A stretch of DNA of 46,712 nt from Gnetum montanum (GCA_015680685.1 MNCI01011857.1:271670-318381), one strand, 5' to 3'; numbered from the stretch's first letter, positions 28,157 to 40,429 are shown. Program-made: numbers and translations. Notes: generated from the sequence alone by a model not told the origin.

Positions 28157-29068
28157 TGATGGCTGGTGGAGTAATCCAACACCCAAACATATGAGGTACA
28201 AGTGTTCACATGTAGCCCAGTCGAATTCTATAAACAAGGTAACGTGATTATGCTACTAATGAGTTTGTGATCGTTGTCCTCCCACATGAGCTAGTAAAAA
28301 TTGATGTGTATGGTTTAACTCACAGTGAGGTATATGATAATTGATGTTGTATGGGCCATTCTCCTAGTATTCATTATAAAAAGTGAAAATAATTCTATGT
28401 CTAAGTTTAACTAAAGTGGTAAAGGAATCTAATCCAGCCTAGGCAATGGACATCCATTCCTAACTCTTCACACATGTCTTGGACTTATGTAATCATTACT
28501 GGGATTACCAAGTACCTTGCTACTGGGTGAACCAAGCCATAATATTAATGGGTTACCAAACAATCACACTTAATGCTCCGAATTACTTGTATCCATTTCA
28601 CTTAACAACAGTAAAAGTAAAGTTCATGGGAAAGTAAATCAGTAACTAGGGCAATAATAAACATTATACTAAGTCAAAATAGTAAACAATAGTTTAAGTA
28701 AATAGTAAAGAAATCTAAGTAATGCTACAATGATGCAAAGTAATCTTGATCTTTATTTTTTATCATGAAACATGTCTAAGTACATTCCACTTGAATAAAG
28801 ACTCCGTTCAATCACTTAACATCACATTGCTGACATACATGACTAAGTGCTAAGTACTAAAATTAAGAAAAAAAACTAATAGAATTTCACTAAGGTTCGA
28901 ATGAAATTGTTATTGGACCATGTGCCTAAGTTTCGTATTTATAAGGTTTCACGTTTGTACAATATTGGATATCCAACATCATAGCTAGTGCCCTAATATC
29001 GAGGATCTAATATTGTAGCTTCGATATCAGATACCTGATATCATAGTCATCAAAAATGTAACTTATCA
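28157..29068 (-). repeat. element B 3' LTR (912 bp)
   Basis: Plus-strand start TGATGGCTGGTGGAGTAATCC, end AACTTATCA. On the minus strand it starts TGATAAGTTAC directly after the purine tract at 29069-29080. It contains a TATA box on the minus strand (TATAAATA, 28936-28943) and a cluster of GATATC/AATATT motifs at 28965-29045. Confidence 0.93.
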
Positions 29069-29080
29069 TACCCCCATGAC
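29069..29080 (-). promoter_or_regulatory. element B polypurine tract
   Basis: On the minus strand GTCATGGGGGTA immediately precedes the 3' LTR start TGATAAG. Its position fits the primer site for plus-strand DNA synthesis. The same AGTCATGGGGG core occurs at two internal places. Confidence 0.75.
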
Positions 29081-29289
29081 TGATTGAAAACTCATCCTTA
29101 AGTTAAAACAAAATAAGAATGGAGTTCCTTACAAAATTGGGAGGTAGATTTACATGACACTGACTACTATGTAAATGACTCTTAAATGTCATAGTGGTGT
29201 TTACAAAAATGACACAAAACATAACATGACAACTTTATCAAAAAAAAATTTGGTGAAGCTTGATGTAGCCTTATGTAGTTCTAGGTGGT

Positions 29290-32025
29290 GGTGGCTCCTT
29301 CATCTATTGCTTCCTCTTGTTGGTAGGCTTTTGAAACCTATATCAGTTTAAGAGCACTTGAAGCTTCTCCTCTTTCATTCTTGGGTCATCATTGTCCATG
29401 CTTGTTGTACAATGTGTGATGGAGTAGGTACATGCCATGCACACAACAGCTACAGAAACATCTGATTTGCCTTGACATACCAGGTTGCAAACTACCTTCT
29501 TTCTTATTCAAAAGCTTTGACCTTTTCTCATAATTCATGGTAATTAGTTAATCTTCTAGCCAAATTTGCTGCTACATCTTTTTGTCCTTGGTAGCTAGCT
29601 TTCACTACTTCCAGTTTAGAGTTTGTCACTTGGAGTTTTTGTAAAGCATCCTTACGATCTGCAAACTCTTTTTCATACATAGCATATGTGGCTGATATTT
29701 CTTGTTCTAATTCATTCCTGGGCTTGCCTATTATCAACATGCCCATGTTAGCATAACAAGGGTTAGCTAACCCCATGTATTCTTTTAGTTCCTCGATTTG
29801 TACGTATTTTTTTTTTCACTTCTACTTGGTGGATAAGGGCATAATTGTCTAGAATGGGTTGCTAGTCAAGATTCTGTGCTAAGATGGTGTTGATTCTAGC
29901 TTTTGGCCATATGGATCTCTTTCTTGTTGATTTTCTTGTACATGGCCACTTGATCATGGAAGTGTTCCTTGAGCCTCTCATGTTTCTTTGCCTCATTTTG
30001 CCACATTATTATTTTAATAGCTAACTTTTGTTGAATGGTGTGTACCTCCTTCATTGAGAGTATTTTATTTTCTCTTTCAAGGCAATGTATGTCTTGGTTA
30101 ACCCTCACCAGTTATTTCATTAGTTAGTGGATGCTCTTCTCCAAATTTTGTTTTTTGCTTTTCATAGTGATTAACCTCATGTTATCAGTAGCAAGTTGTT
30201 TATTTTCCTCTTGTACTACAGTAAGTGCCTTGACATGTGCATATGTTTGTGCTTCAGCTACTGAGGCATTTCATACTACTTTCTCCCTCTCTATCACCAT
30301 CTATTTATTCTACCTAATCATGCAGTTCATCTACTTTGTGCTAACTACTCTATTTGGTCAAGTGCAATGAATTGTATGGGATCTCATCATTTAGATCTTA
30401 AGGTTGCAAGCTCTTCTTGTAATTTTAGAATTTCATTTTCTACATACTCTACCCTTGTCTCTACCATGACTATTTCCCTTTGGTAGCAATGAGCTTAGAC
30501 TGTACTATAGTGACATCACTAGGGATGTTGAAGAGTGTTGTCATGACTTGCCCAATCTACAGTAGTTTATTAAGCACATCCTCATGGTTAGTAGGAGTCA
30601 TTGAGGTTTCGAATAAAATTTGAGCATATATGGCTCTAGTTAGATTTGTCATTGGCACAAAAACTACATTGAAGGAATTCTTGATGTGATCAGTGATCAT
30701 CTTTATTACTCCCACTGCATCTTGGTGCTGCTTTACCACTACTGTGGATCCCTCTCTTGTCTCAAGCACTACTTGGAATGATGCAACATTTCCAAAGATC
30801 TATTGTGACTATTGAACCTCTCCTCCTGACTGCAGTAAAATTTGTTCACTTGTTAGATTTGTTGAAAGTATGGGCTAGATGGCACTGTCTATAACTCTAT
30901 AAAGGTTAGTCTCATCTGTTGTTCCCTAGTTAATGGTTTCTACAACCTGTTGCAGATGATTCATTGATGGCTTGTAATCCTATGGTAGTAGTGGTGGAAC
31001 TTGTTGTTGCTATTATTCTTATTATTGTTGTTGTTGTTGTTGCTATTGCTATTTTTGCTCCTGTTGTTGCTCTTGCTCTTATTCTTGTTCTTATTCTTCA
31101 TCTTGATCTTTCTTGGGTGGTGTTAGTTTGAGCAAATCAACATATGAAGCATTTTGGGCTCTCCTAGAAACATTATTGGTGTATTCCAAGATTCTAGCTC
31201 ACTTGCATAGCTTTTTGATAAGGCAAAGAAATGGAAGTGTTAGCTTCCCTGCCTCTCTTTCTTCAAATTGCCTTTGTATTTCCATAAAGTAGAGCTATGT
31301 GAGGTTGGCATTGTAATTGCCCATCAAGATCACACTTCCTCTAGCCACATAAGTAGATAATCTGTTGAGTCCTTTGGTTAGGAACATGTGAGAAATGCCA
31401 ATTTTGAAGTATATTATTTCTTCTAGACTTAGCTCATTATAGCCCTTATCTTCTTTTCCATATGTCTATTTCAACCATAGTTTTCTGGTTTCAAGATCTA
31501 ATTGAGGTGAAAATGTGCTAACCTTGCCTCTTCATTGGGTATATTTAGAGTTTCTATAATTACCTTGATTGAGAATAAAACTGAGACTCCTCCATTGTTG
31601 TCTGTGGTACCCTCTTCCTTCTTGTATCAGAACTGGTAGGTTTTCCTAAGGTACCATTCACCATTGTTAGAAATGATGGGCCATAGTAATGATACCTTGA
31701 GTTGTGTCTTAACTACTTGAGGGGTGAAATCCACAAATGGACCAAAGTTCATCTCTACAATGACTATGGTCAAGATGGACATATCTTGGATGGCTTGGAG
31801 GCATTCTTGTGATAACATGAGATGATGTCCTAGCACTTGTGGTTCCTCTACCCCTCCTTGGACTGATTGTCCCATAGCAAGATTTTCTTGATGAATGCTA
31901 AATGATTGTCCTTCCTTCTCCTCATGTTTTAGTTCTTATCTTCTAATTTGCCCTCTATCTTGGCCTTTTGGTCATTTGCTTGCTTCCTGTGAGGGTCCTC
32001 CTTGTGCTCCTCTTTTTGGGATCAT
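29290..32025 (-). pseudogene. element B extra ORF (ORF3), Gln/Glu-rich helical protein, degraded
   Basis: Downstream of pol, a coding-like frame begins with ATG at 32025-32023 (Met-Ile-Pro-Lys-Arg-Gly-Ala-Gln). It runs about 900 codons, with stops and at least two frameshifts. Regions in order: a basic Gln/Gly-rich N terminus; a globular-looking part (about 31875-31200) with Phe-Gly-Pro-Phe-Val-Asp-Phe, Asn-Gly-Glu-Trp-Tyr-Leu-Arg and a Tyr-Lys-Lys-Glu-Glu-Gly stretch; a Gln/Glu tract (31130-31000); a part rich in Val/Ile (30770-30550); and long charged helices near 30108-29528 with heptad-like Leu/Ile spacing. No homology, signal peptide or clear transmembrane helix is recognised. Extra ORFs in this position are known in Tat/Athila elements, either sense or antisense; this one is sense. 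The function is unknown. Confidence 0.6.
30995..31130 (-). repeat. Gln/Glu-encoding trinucleotide tract in element B ORF3
   Basis: The plus strand reads a (TTG/TTC/TTA/CTC) triplet tract. On the minus strand this gives CAA, CAG, GAA and GAG codons interrupted by TAA and TAG, which lie where CAA or CAG would continue the run. Confidence 0.8.
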
Positions 32026-32392
32026 CTGCAATCATTAAGGAATTGGGAATCATTAGAAGGTGTTCTCTAATTTTTATAACTTCCTTCCTTTCTCATACTT
32101 TTAGTTAGATCAAGTTCTTTGTTGTTAGGATTGCAGAGTTAGAAAATTTTTACAAATCATTGCCCCATAAGTATTCATCTCTTTATAATCCTTCATAGTT
32201 GTCTAATTTGTTCTTATGTATGGCTCATAATGATGGTTATGATTCCTTAGGAGCATTATTTGAATGTTTCTGGCATTAATATAATTGATTTTTCATGAAA
32301 AATTTCAATTATCTCTTCATACTTACCCTTAAAATACCTTTCAAGTGTTAAAAGTTTTTCAAAAAATTGGCTTATATTTTCCTCACTAGTAT

Positions 32393-32410
32393 CCCCCCAC
32401 CCCCATGACT
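32393..32410 (-). promoter_or_regulatory. internal polypurine-tract-like copy (PPT2) in element B
   Basis: The minus strand reads AGTCATGGGGGTGGGGGG, sharing the AGTCATGGGGG core with the tract abutting the 3' LTR. It lies between the U3-like block and the ORF3 start. Confidence 0.55.
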
Positions 32411-32574
32411 AAAATGAGCACTCCATGATCAAATAGGTTCAAAAAACACAAAAATTAGAGCAATAATGATCAAGATATGGCTTTGGGAAGCTAGGACATT
32501 AAAGCCTAATTCATAGAAGAAAATTTGAAAACCTCTTCCTGTTGTGGAATGAAAAATGATGAAAAAATTTTCCA

Positions 32575-32720
32575 AGTGTTTGCCTCTATATATAGGTTTT
32601 ATGGGACTCAATATTGGGAACCTGACATCAGGGATCTAATATTGGTGCGGACCCAATATCAAAGCCCTAGAAATTTAATTTTTCATAAGGGTTTGATGGG
32701 GAAAATTGTTTCTATTGGAT
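32575..32720 (-). promoter_or_regulatory. U3-like block with TATA box upstream of ORF3
   Basis: On the minus strand, motifs GATATTGGG, AATATTAGATCC, TGATGTCAGG and CAATATTGAG are followed by CCTATATATAGAGG (about 32584-32597). The same motif types and the string AATATTAGATCC occur in the element's own LTR just before its TATA box. This could be an internal promoter for ORF3 or a fossil LTR piece. The start codon of ORF3 lies about 560 bp downstream. Confidence 0.45.
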
Positions 32721-32725
32721 GTTTG

Positions 32726-34166
32726 GAATGTTTTAAGGTTTATCAGAGGGTTTGGATGATGGAGATATGCATATTTTTATCAAAAATTTGTCATTGAAAG
32801 TTCATAGATAAGGAATCTTAAGCTACAAAAGTTCATAAGATAGGTAAGAAGGGTAATGGATTCATGTTGTTAGAATGGATAGTTTAAATGATATGGGAAG
32901 TGTTTATTGACATCTGTTGAGGTTGGAATGTTCAAGATGATGTGGAATTGCTTGGTAGGTATAAGATACAATAGTTATACAAGTGTGTCCTCCCCAAAGA
33001 AGGCTCTACCCCTTAATTCCCTTGTATAACCATGCCTAAAAGTGTCCTTAGGCACTTAAGGAGTTGAATGTAATGCATACCTGTTTAGCAAAACACACAT
33101 GTTAGTACCATCAAATTAGGAAAATAACTCTATGGTACACAAAACCACAAGTTATGACTATTCAAACAGTGAGGTGAGATTGATTTAGAGGGGATTGAAA
33201 AAATTAGTACATGAGGTGTCTTACCATAAGCATAATGAATTTTTATGTTTTATTAGTGGTTAAAGTAATCATTAGCCTATTTGTCCAAGATTCAAACCAA
33301 GTCTAGACCACTGTCTAGTGACATTGCATCATTTCATCTCTTGGAATTACAACAACCAAACTATTAATGTGTCAAGGAGTATTGTCACTTTGTGTATTGT
33401 CCAAGGGAGGAGTTTTATTCATGGCACTTTGTTTTATTTTTGGATTTTTGAGAAGCTGCCTACCTTCAGGCATGGGTGACATGTCTTTCCAATGAGACCC
33501 CCATAAATTTATTATGTTCTCTTTTATTTATTTATGTCAACCTATCAAGGTGGCACTTATTTTACTCTTACTCCCATTTTTTGTTAGATCTACAAGGATA
33601 TAACACAACCTTAGCAACATGATAGAACTCACAATAGTAATCCAACAAAATCCACAAATTCCCTTAATGTTACACCCTTTACATTCCCACTTGGTTCTTC
33701 ACTTTTCAATCTAGGAATAATGATCACAAGCTTATTCTCAATTGTATGGTGGAAAATAATATCATTATGGCATGGTAAGAACCTCTTATTAATGGAATGG
33801 ATGGATGGATGATGTGGTCTCATTGTTTAAATAATTTGTCCCTTATGGCTTGATAACATAGAGAAATATTCACCATATTAGACTACATCTTGCCTTTATT
33901 TGTAATGTGTTTTATTAGTAATCAAAATTATTTACAAAGGGTTTGAAAATAAAGTATGAAAGAAATGAAAAAGATAGTAAGAACTGAAAAAGTTTAAAAA
34001 ATGAAAAATGTTCAAAGAATGGAAAATGTTAAAGAATTTAAAGATATATCAAAGAATGTCAAAGATTTAAGAAATGAACAATATCAAAGAATAAAGAAAT
34101 ATTAAAGAATGTGAAAAATAGAAAGAAAATAAAAAATTCAGTAAGGTACCTACAGCTCTAAATTGA
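32726..34166 (-). other. element B spacer between pol and ORF3
   Basis: It contains a T-rich low-complexity tract on the minus strand (33950-34140) and a short coding-like island (33629-33823) with Lys-Gly-Val-Thr-Leu-Arg-Glu-Phe that is shared with element C. The remainder shows nothing recognisable. Confidence 0.5.
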
Positions 34167-34177
34167 CTCCCCCATGA
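34167..34177 (-). promoter_or_regulatory. internal polypurine-tract-like copy (PPT1) at the end of pol
   Basis: The minus strand reads TCATGGGGGAG within the last pol codons. The identical string TCATGGGGGAG occurs in element C at 46030-46040, again followed by a T-rich tract. It may be the ancestral tract position or a coding-conserved end of pol. Confidence 0.6.
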
Positions 34178-37060
34178 CTATTATTAAGATCAAGTAAATG
34201 GAAGATAGAATAAATAGAAGTTTGGTGGGTAGGTCAGGTAGACTTCTTGGAATATTTGTAGTATGGTTTGACTTGTTGGATATTAACAAGAATAAGCTTG
34301 TGTGGTCAGGATGAGTGGTGAATGTGTAAGGCCCCAGATGGATAAGTGGCATGTACAATGTATGGTCCCTCCCAAAGTGTCTAAAATTTAGCTTTTTGGT
34401 GTAAATGACTAGGATTATAATAAAGGACCTTGTCACCCAATTGTACAGTTACATTCCTTTTCTATGAATTGTGCCTAAGTTTGGAGTAATGCTTATGGAA
34501 TTCACTACCCATAAGTGTTACTAGTTGATTCTCATCTAGAAGGTTTAGGTTCAGTAGATGTTCCTTGTGGGATAAACTCAAATTAAGGTCAAGTTCAGTA
34601 GTAGTAGCTAAAGTGTGAAGCTCTACTTGGATTGGAAGCATTAGCAACTTGCCATAGACCAACTCATATGGTTTGTACCTTATAGGTAGTTTCTAGGATG
34701 CCCTATAGGCCCATAGAGCATTATTTAATTTCATACTCCAATCCCATCGAAACCTATTAACATTCCTAGTGAGTATTCTAGTGATTTCATGATTAGTAAC
34801 TTCAGCTTGACCATTTTCTTAGGGATGATATGGTGTTTTTAGTTTATGGTTAACCCCAAGTTATTGCATGAGTTTCTTAAAAGTAGCACCAGTGAAGTGG
34901 ATTTCATTATCTAATATAAGCATTCTTGGCACTCCAAATATGTTCACCACATGTTGTTCAAAAAACATGAAAGCTATTTTTTCTATACAATCTTTCACTG
35001 CTGCTACCTCTGCCCACTTAGTACAGTAATTCACAATCATAGTAATATATGATTTTCCATTTTAAATTGGTTGAATGGGCACCATAAAATTGATTCCCCA
35101 TATATTAAAAAGTTCTAGTGGCTATATCCAATGTTGTGGTCCCTCATATCTGCTTGTAATTCATCCATCTCTTTGGCAGTGTGAACATGTGGGCATCTTT
35201 GAATAGGCATGGTCAAAAGTAGCCTACAATCAGTAGTTTAAGTGCTGTTCTGTGCCTTGCATAATGGCTGCCACATGGGCATTCATGGGTGTCCTATAAA
35301 ACTCTCTACTAGTCACGATCTAGCATGCACCACCTAATGAGCCCATCTACACAAATCTTGTACAAAATTCCATTGATTTCCATGCCTCATTTGAATCTAT
35401 GAAGGAATTGTTCACGTTGTTTTCTACTCCATTCAATAGGAAGCTCTTGTGTTGTTAGATAAGTTAGGTACTCTACAGTCCATGGCTTTCTTATTGAATC
35501 TATAGCCTTTACTATTTTGATAAATAGATCCTCGTTAGGAAATTGGTCTAATAATAGTTCCACTTGATTGTTTGAATCTCATTTCAACCTAGATAAATAA
35601 TTAGCTACTACATTTTTTTTCCTTTCTTATCTCTCATTATGATGTCAAACACTTGAAGAATCATAATCATCTTATCACTCTAGGACTAACTGTTGGCTTG
35701 TTCATAAGAAATCAAATGGCACTATGATCAATGTGGACATAGATTTATTAACCAAGCACATAATGTCTAAATTTTTCAAGCATGTACATCACAACCATTG
35801 GCTCCTTTTCATTTGTGATGTAATTTAATTATGCTCCAATGATGCTCCTATTAGCATAGTGTATGTAGTATGACCTTTTCTAATAATCAAGTTTTGTTAG
35901 TACAACACCAAGTGCATAATTAGAAGCATCCAGATCTTAGAGGATTGGTGTCTTAAATAATTTTTTCTTCAAAGCTTTGAATGCCTTTTCACATAACTTA
36001 GTCCACTTGAATGATGCATCCTTCTTCATGAGCTCTACAAGCGGTTAGGCTATCTTAGAAAAGTTTTCGATAAACCTTCTATAGTATCTTATATGTCCTA
36101 AAAAGGATCTTACATCTTTCACTGTGTATGGCTGTTGAGTGATGTTTTGGATGACTTTAATCATTTTGGGCTCTACCTTTATATCCTTCTGGGAAATTTT
36201 ATGTCCCAATATTATGCCTTCCTAGACCATTAGATGGCTCTTCTGTCAATTGAGCTTTAGATTAGTTTCAACAAATCTTTTAAGTACCTGCTCCAATCAA
36301 TCCAGTGCTTATTTGAAATCTAGCCCATACATGGAAAAATCATCCATGAAGACTTCAACACCATTGCTTATATGCTTCTAGAAGATACTTATGACCAGTC
36401 TCTAGAAAGTTGTTGGTGCATTGCAAAGATCGAAAGACATCTATCTATAAGTAAACATTCCCCATGGATTGGCAAATGTGGTTTTCTCTTGGTCTTCATG
36501 TGCAATTCATATTTGATTCTATCCGCTGTACCCATCCAAAAAATTGTAGTACTCATGTCCTAAAATTGTGTCTAGGACTTTATTAACAAATGATAGTGGG
36601 AAGTCATCCTTAAATGTGGTTAAGTTCAACATTCCAAAGTTAATGCAAACATGCCATTTGTCTCCCTTCTTTGGAACTATCACTAAAGGATTAACCCATT
36701 CACTATTCACATTTTGATAGATAAATCCTACCTTACCAACTTTTCCAATTCTTGCTTGACTACCTCCTTAACTTTAGGATTGAGCCTTTATTGAGGTTGG
36801 CATTTTGGTTTGACTATAGAATCAATATAGATTTGGTGTTGAAGAATTCATGGATCAATTCCTGTGTTCTCATCATAAGACCACGTGAACATTGTAGGCC
36901 ATCTATTTAGCACTTCTAGTAGTTTTTTCTTTTTCTCTTTATCTAGGTTGGCATTGATAATCACTAACTTCTTGTTGTTTAGAAATGCATATTCTAATGT
37001 TGCTGGTAGAGCTTTCAATTCTAGTAGTTTTGGTTCCATTGTGTTTGGGATCTCCAAATG
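34167..37060 (-). pseudogene. element B pol: RT, RNase H, integrase, degraded
   Basis: Minus strand, 5' to 3'. The pre-RT segment (37057-36848) has Leu-Leu-Glu-Val-Leu-Asn-Arg-Trp. RT begins Ser-Glu-Trp-Val-Asn-Pro-Leu-Val-Ile-Val-Pro-Lys-Lys (about 36705) and has Phe-Leu-Asp-Gly-Tyr-Ser-Gly. The catalytic Phe-Met-Asp-Asp lies at about 36337-36351. RNase H is marked by Asp-Ala-Ser-Asn-Tyr-Ala-Leu-Gly (about 35905-35935). Integrase has the zinc-finger-side His-Glu-Cys-Pro-Cys-Gly-Ser-His-Tyr (about 35262-35290), a core with changed residues, and the C-terminal Gly-Pro-Tyr-Ile-Val part near 34340, ending at Ser-His-Gly-Gly. Many stops and frame changes make it non-functional. Confidence 0.9.
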
Positions 37061-37249
37061 TCCCTAGTCCATTTCTTCTTCCTTATTGTTTTGAGGGTAG
37101 GAGTGTCCTTTCCTTAGCTATTCTAATTAATATATTCTTGAAATGTACATACTAATGATTTGCTCTGTAGGTTCCATGTACTTATCGAATTGAATTTCTT
37201 CACTTGTAATCAGCCACTAGGTGCCCTCTTGTTGGCTGTTGCATACAAA

Positions 37250-40200
37250 TAATTTTGCACAAATCTTGTCTTGATACATCTATTGCATGCCTTAGTCTCC
37301 TCTAACTTAATGGCCTATATTCTTTATGCATAATTGCACTCATTATCATTGTATCTGATACATGGAACTCTTCATCTCTATATGATTCCAGCTTCATCTT
37401 TCTTGGAAATATCTAAGGAAAAATCATGAATTCCCAGCTTAGCATCCACAATGCTGAGCCAAGATCTTTCCATGATAATTCAAAATTCTCCCTTGTTTTT
37501 TCCCATGTGAATGACTAGGAAATTAGTCAGGTAGGACTAGCCATTAATGGTGCTAATCACATCATCCACCTATCCAAGTGGAACTATGATTGACTAGTCC
37601 ACAAGCTCTAAGTGAGTGTTGCTTTTCTTCAGTGGTGGTAGGTTCTAGCCCTGATACATGTCTTGAGATATCAATTTTACTCTAGACTTAGAATCTAGTA
37701 GATTTTTGCATGGTTTTTGTCCTACTATTTTGAGATAAACCAAGGGACTTCCTGGATCAATTCTCTTATATGGGAGAGCCCCTGCCTTAATCCAATGAGG
37801 TATGGTTTGACTGAGCATGATAGTTATGACATTGGAATTTGATGAAGTCAAAAGCTTGTTGCATTGAGAAGGACTTGATATAGATGGGATAGAATTAGAC
37901 ATGTTCCCCATCCTCTGAGTCTTTTCTAGGTTTATCTGAAGAATGGTCGTTTCCTAGGTTGAGACTCATAGGTGACCACCTCCTTGTGCATATTAACTAC
38001 CCTTGTAGCATTCTTCTATTGTGGTTGTGATAGTAATTCCCCATGCATAATAAGAGGTGGCATTGGTGGCAAAGGATTCAGGTATTAGGTAGAATGACCA
38101 ACTATTGGTGAATGCACATATGAGTTTGGATTAGTCCTTGGTGGCAATGATCTATGGTATTCTATTGGATAGTATTGTGGGGTCTAAACAACTTCATTAT
38201 GAAGTGATACTAGACATTGGATAAAATATCCATACAAATATGTTTGTCTATATAGATATTGTTGGCATGTTGGTGGCAGAGCCCACGATTGAGGTTGTTG
38301 CCACTGTTGATAATAGTGCTCCTATGGCTGATGCAAAACTCCACTAGGATAATACATTGGTTAGAGGTTTTGTTGGTAGTTACCTTGAGAATAAGGTATC
38401 TGTTTGGGCATTTTTCTTTTAACAATTTTTGGATTGAGTGTGTATGTCTCTATCTCTTACAAATGTTCCATGACTAAACAACATCCCTTGGGATGTTCAT
38501 ATTAACACATAGTAAAACCTTCCTTGTTTGTAAGGCTAGTGTCTGAGTGCCTAGACACTAAAGAAACTTTGCCTTTTTTGAAGGCTTGATCGATTCTTTC
38601 CTCCATAATCTTTAATGAAGTCATAAATTTCTCATCAATAGAATCCCATAGTTTCTCTACTTTTGTCACGATGTCACTTACAAATTTCTAGATCAATAGA
38701 GTCTTTTTCAGGAGAGCATGATCTAGAGCTTCTTCTTCTTGTGAATCACAGATCTGTGCATCTCTCTTTTGGATTAATGGATCTCTATTGTACTCTTCAG
38801 CTAATTTCATTATCTTAGCTCATCCTCTTCTTTTGTCACTTGATCAATTAATCTTTGAACGCTATGGACGATCATTTTTTATAACCCACCTTAGGTGTAA
38901 ACCCAAAGAGTTTCTCTGGTTTTTCTTCACAGACCATCTGCAATGTGCCCGAGCTATTCCCTTGGTGAAAATTTGTGGCCTAGGTATTTGTGTAATAGTG
39001 AATAGTACCTATCCATTGCTGCATCAAGGATCATATGAGTCCCTTGCTTCCATCCTTGAATTTGTTTTCGTAAGTTAGACACTTATGAATAAGTATGATA
39101 TTTATCATTGAAGAGTTGGAGCATGATACTCCAACCTTTAATTAATTCAAGTTCCAATGACCTGTACCAGCTCTTTCTCTCCTTCAAAAAAGTTCAAGGA
39201 AATAACTTCAACTTTTTCCATTCACTTTCAATGTTTTGTAGGGCACAAGCATTGTGGAAAGCTTGAAGGTGATGTTGTGGATCTGCATTGTAGCCACCTT
39301 CAAATTTTGGCATGTTGTTCATGTCTAGCCATTTGATTTGGCTATTCATCATGTGCCTGGTTGGTATGTGAACAACTTCTTTGATATTTATCATTCTTTG
39401 GATTGCCATGAGGGGTTCATCGTAATGGTCCGGTTTGTATGCTATATTGTAGCAGTGACCCCTTCTATGCTCATACCTTCTTAATCCTCTCTTCAATCCC
39501 TTCATCTCCTTCGTTCATATTCTTCATCTTCCATATCAAAGTGTCTTAAATATTGGTTAGGATGGTCATGAGTCCTCCTGTCTTCCCTATCATAGTTATA
39601 GTACTTATGTCATCTTTTGTCATAGTCCACTAATGATCGTGATGAGGTAGATGAGGTAGCAGGAGAATGATGTCAGCTTACTCTCCTTTCATGACTCTTG
39701 TATGCTTCCTTGTAGGATTTGACAAGAACCCTTAGCCTTGAGTCCTACTTGTACCTTGAGTTAGTAGCCTTCCCCTTAGGTGTCTCTACTAGAGTGGAAA
39801 GAAGTTGGGCTTTGATAGGTTCCTCAAGTCTAATGATAGGTGTTCTTGAAGGCTCCTTATGGTTTTGGTGTAGTTTCTCTAAAATAAATTCATTAGCATC
39901 AAGTTCTTCCAAGACAATAGAAGTGTTGACCTGCATCCCTTTGCTATGTACATATTTGATCTCCATGGCAGCATCTCTTCTCATCTGCTCCTTTGTGGGT
40001 TCATAAGATCTTATCATATGCTAAATCACATGATACCCTTCATGGATTTGGTCCAAATGCATTCCCCTTAAGGTAGTTTGGAGCATGTTAAGTGTTGCAT
40101 ATTTTGGAGGTAGGACTATGTTGCCTTGCATGTCTCTTCACCTCATTTGATTGTTTTGATGAAAGATGAAAGTGAAGTTTGGATGATAAAGATTAGTATG

Positions 40201-40314
40201 AGCATAAGTGATTCTTGTTTGCATTGGCATCCCCCATTCTTCTTCATCAATGATTCTATCATTGCTTCTTCTTGTCTCCTTAGCAGGTGATGGTTGATCT
40301 TTGTTTAAAGCCAT
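37250..40314 (-). pseudogene. element B gag-protease, degraded
   Basis: Starts at ATG 40314-40312 (Met-Ala-Leu-Asn-Lys-Asp-Gln). The retrotransposon Gag domain lies at about 39505-39194 (Phe-Glu-Gly-Gly-Tyr-Asn-Ala-Asp-Pro-Gln-His-His-Leu-Gln-Ala-Phe). A His-Pro-Lys-Gly-Cys-Cys remnant of the zinc knuckle is near 38490. The protease region (37911-37645) has Leu-Leu-Asp-Ser-Lys-Ser where an aspartic protease needs Asp-Ser/Thr-Gly. Reading phase changes between the gag parts, and stops are frequent. Aligns along its length with gag-protease of element C. Confidence 0.88.
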
Positions 40315-40429
40315 ATTATATTTTTAAGATGTTATGTTTTAAGTGTGATTTTTTTATGGTTGTAAGGTTTGACTTTATGTTTCAGATACAAAAAACTTTG
40401 AGAAATCAATACTAAGCATACATTGAATT

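Noticed and set aside
28157-29068. Separate solo LTR
   Set aside because: It pairs with 40450-41365 and shares the CACAT target duplication, so it is the 3' LTR of element B.
38788-39078. Plus-strand frame inside element B
   Set aside because: Antisense to the degraded gag of element B; the coding signal is on the minus strand.
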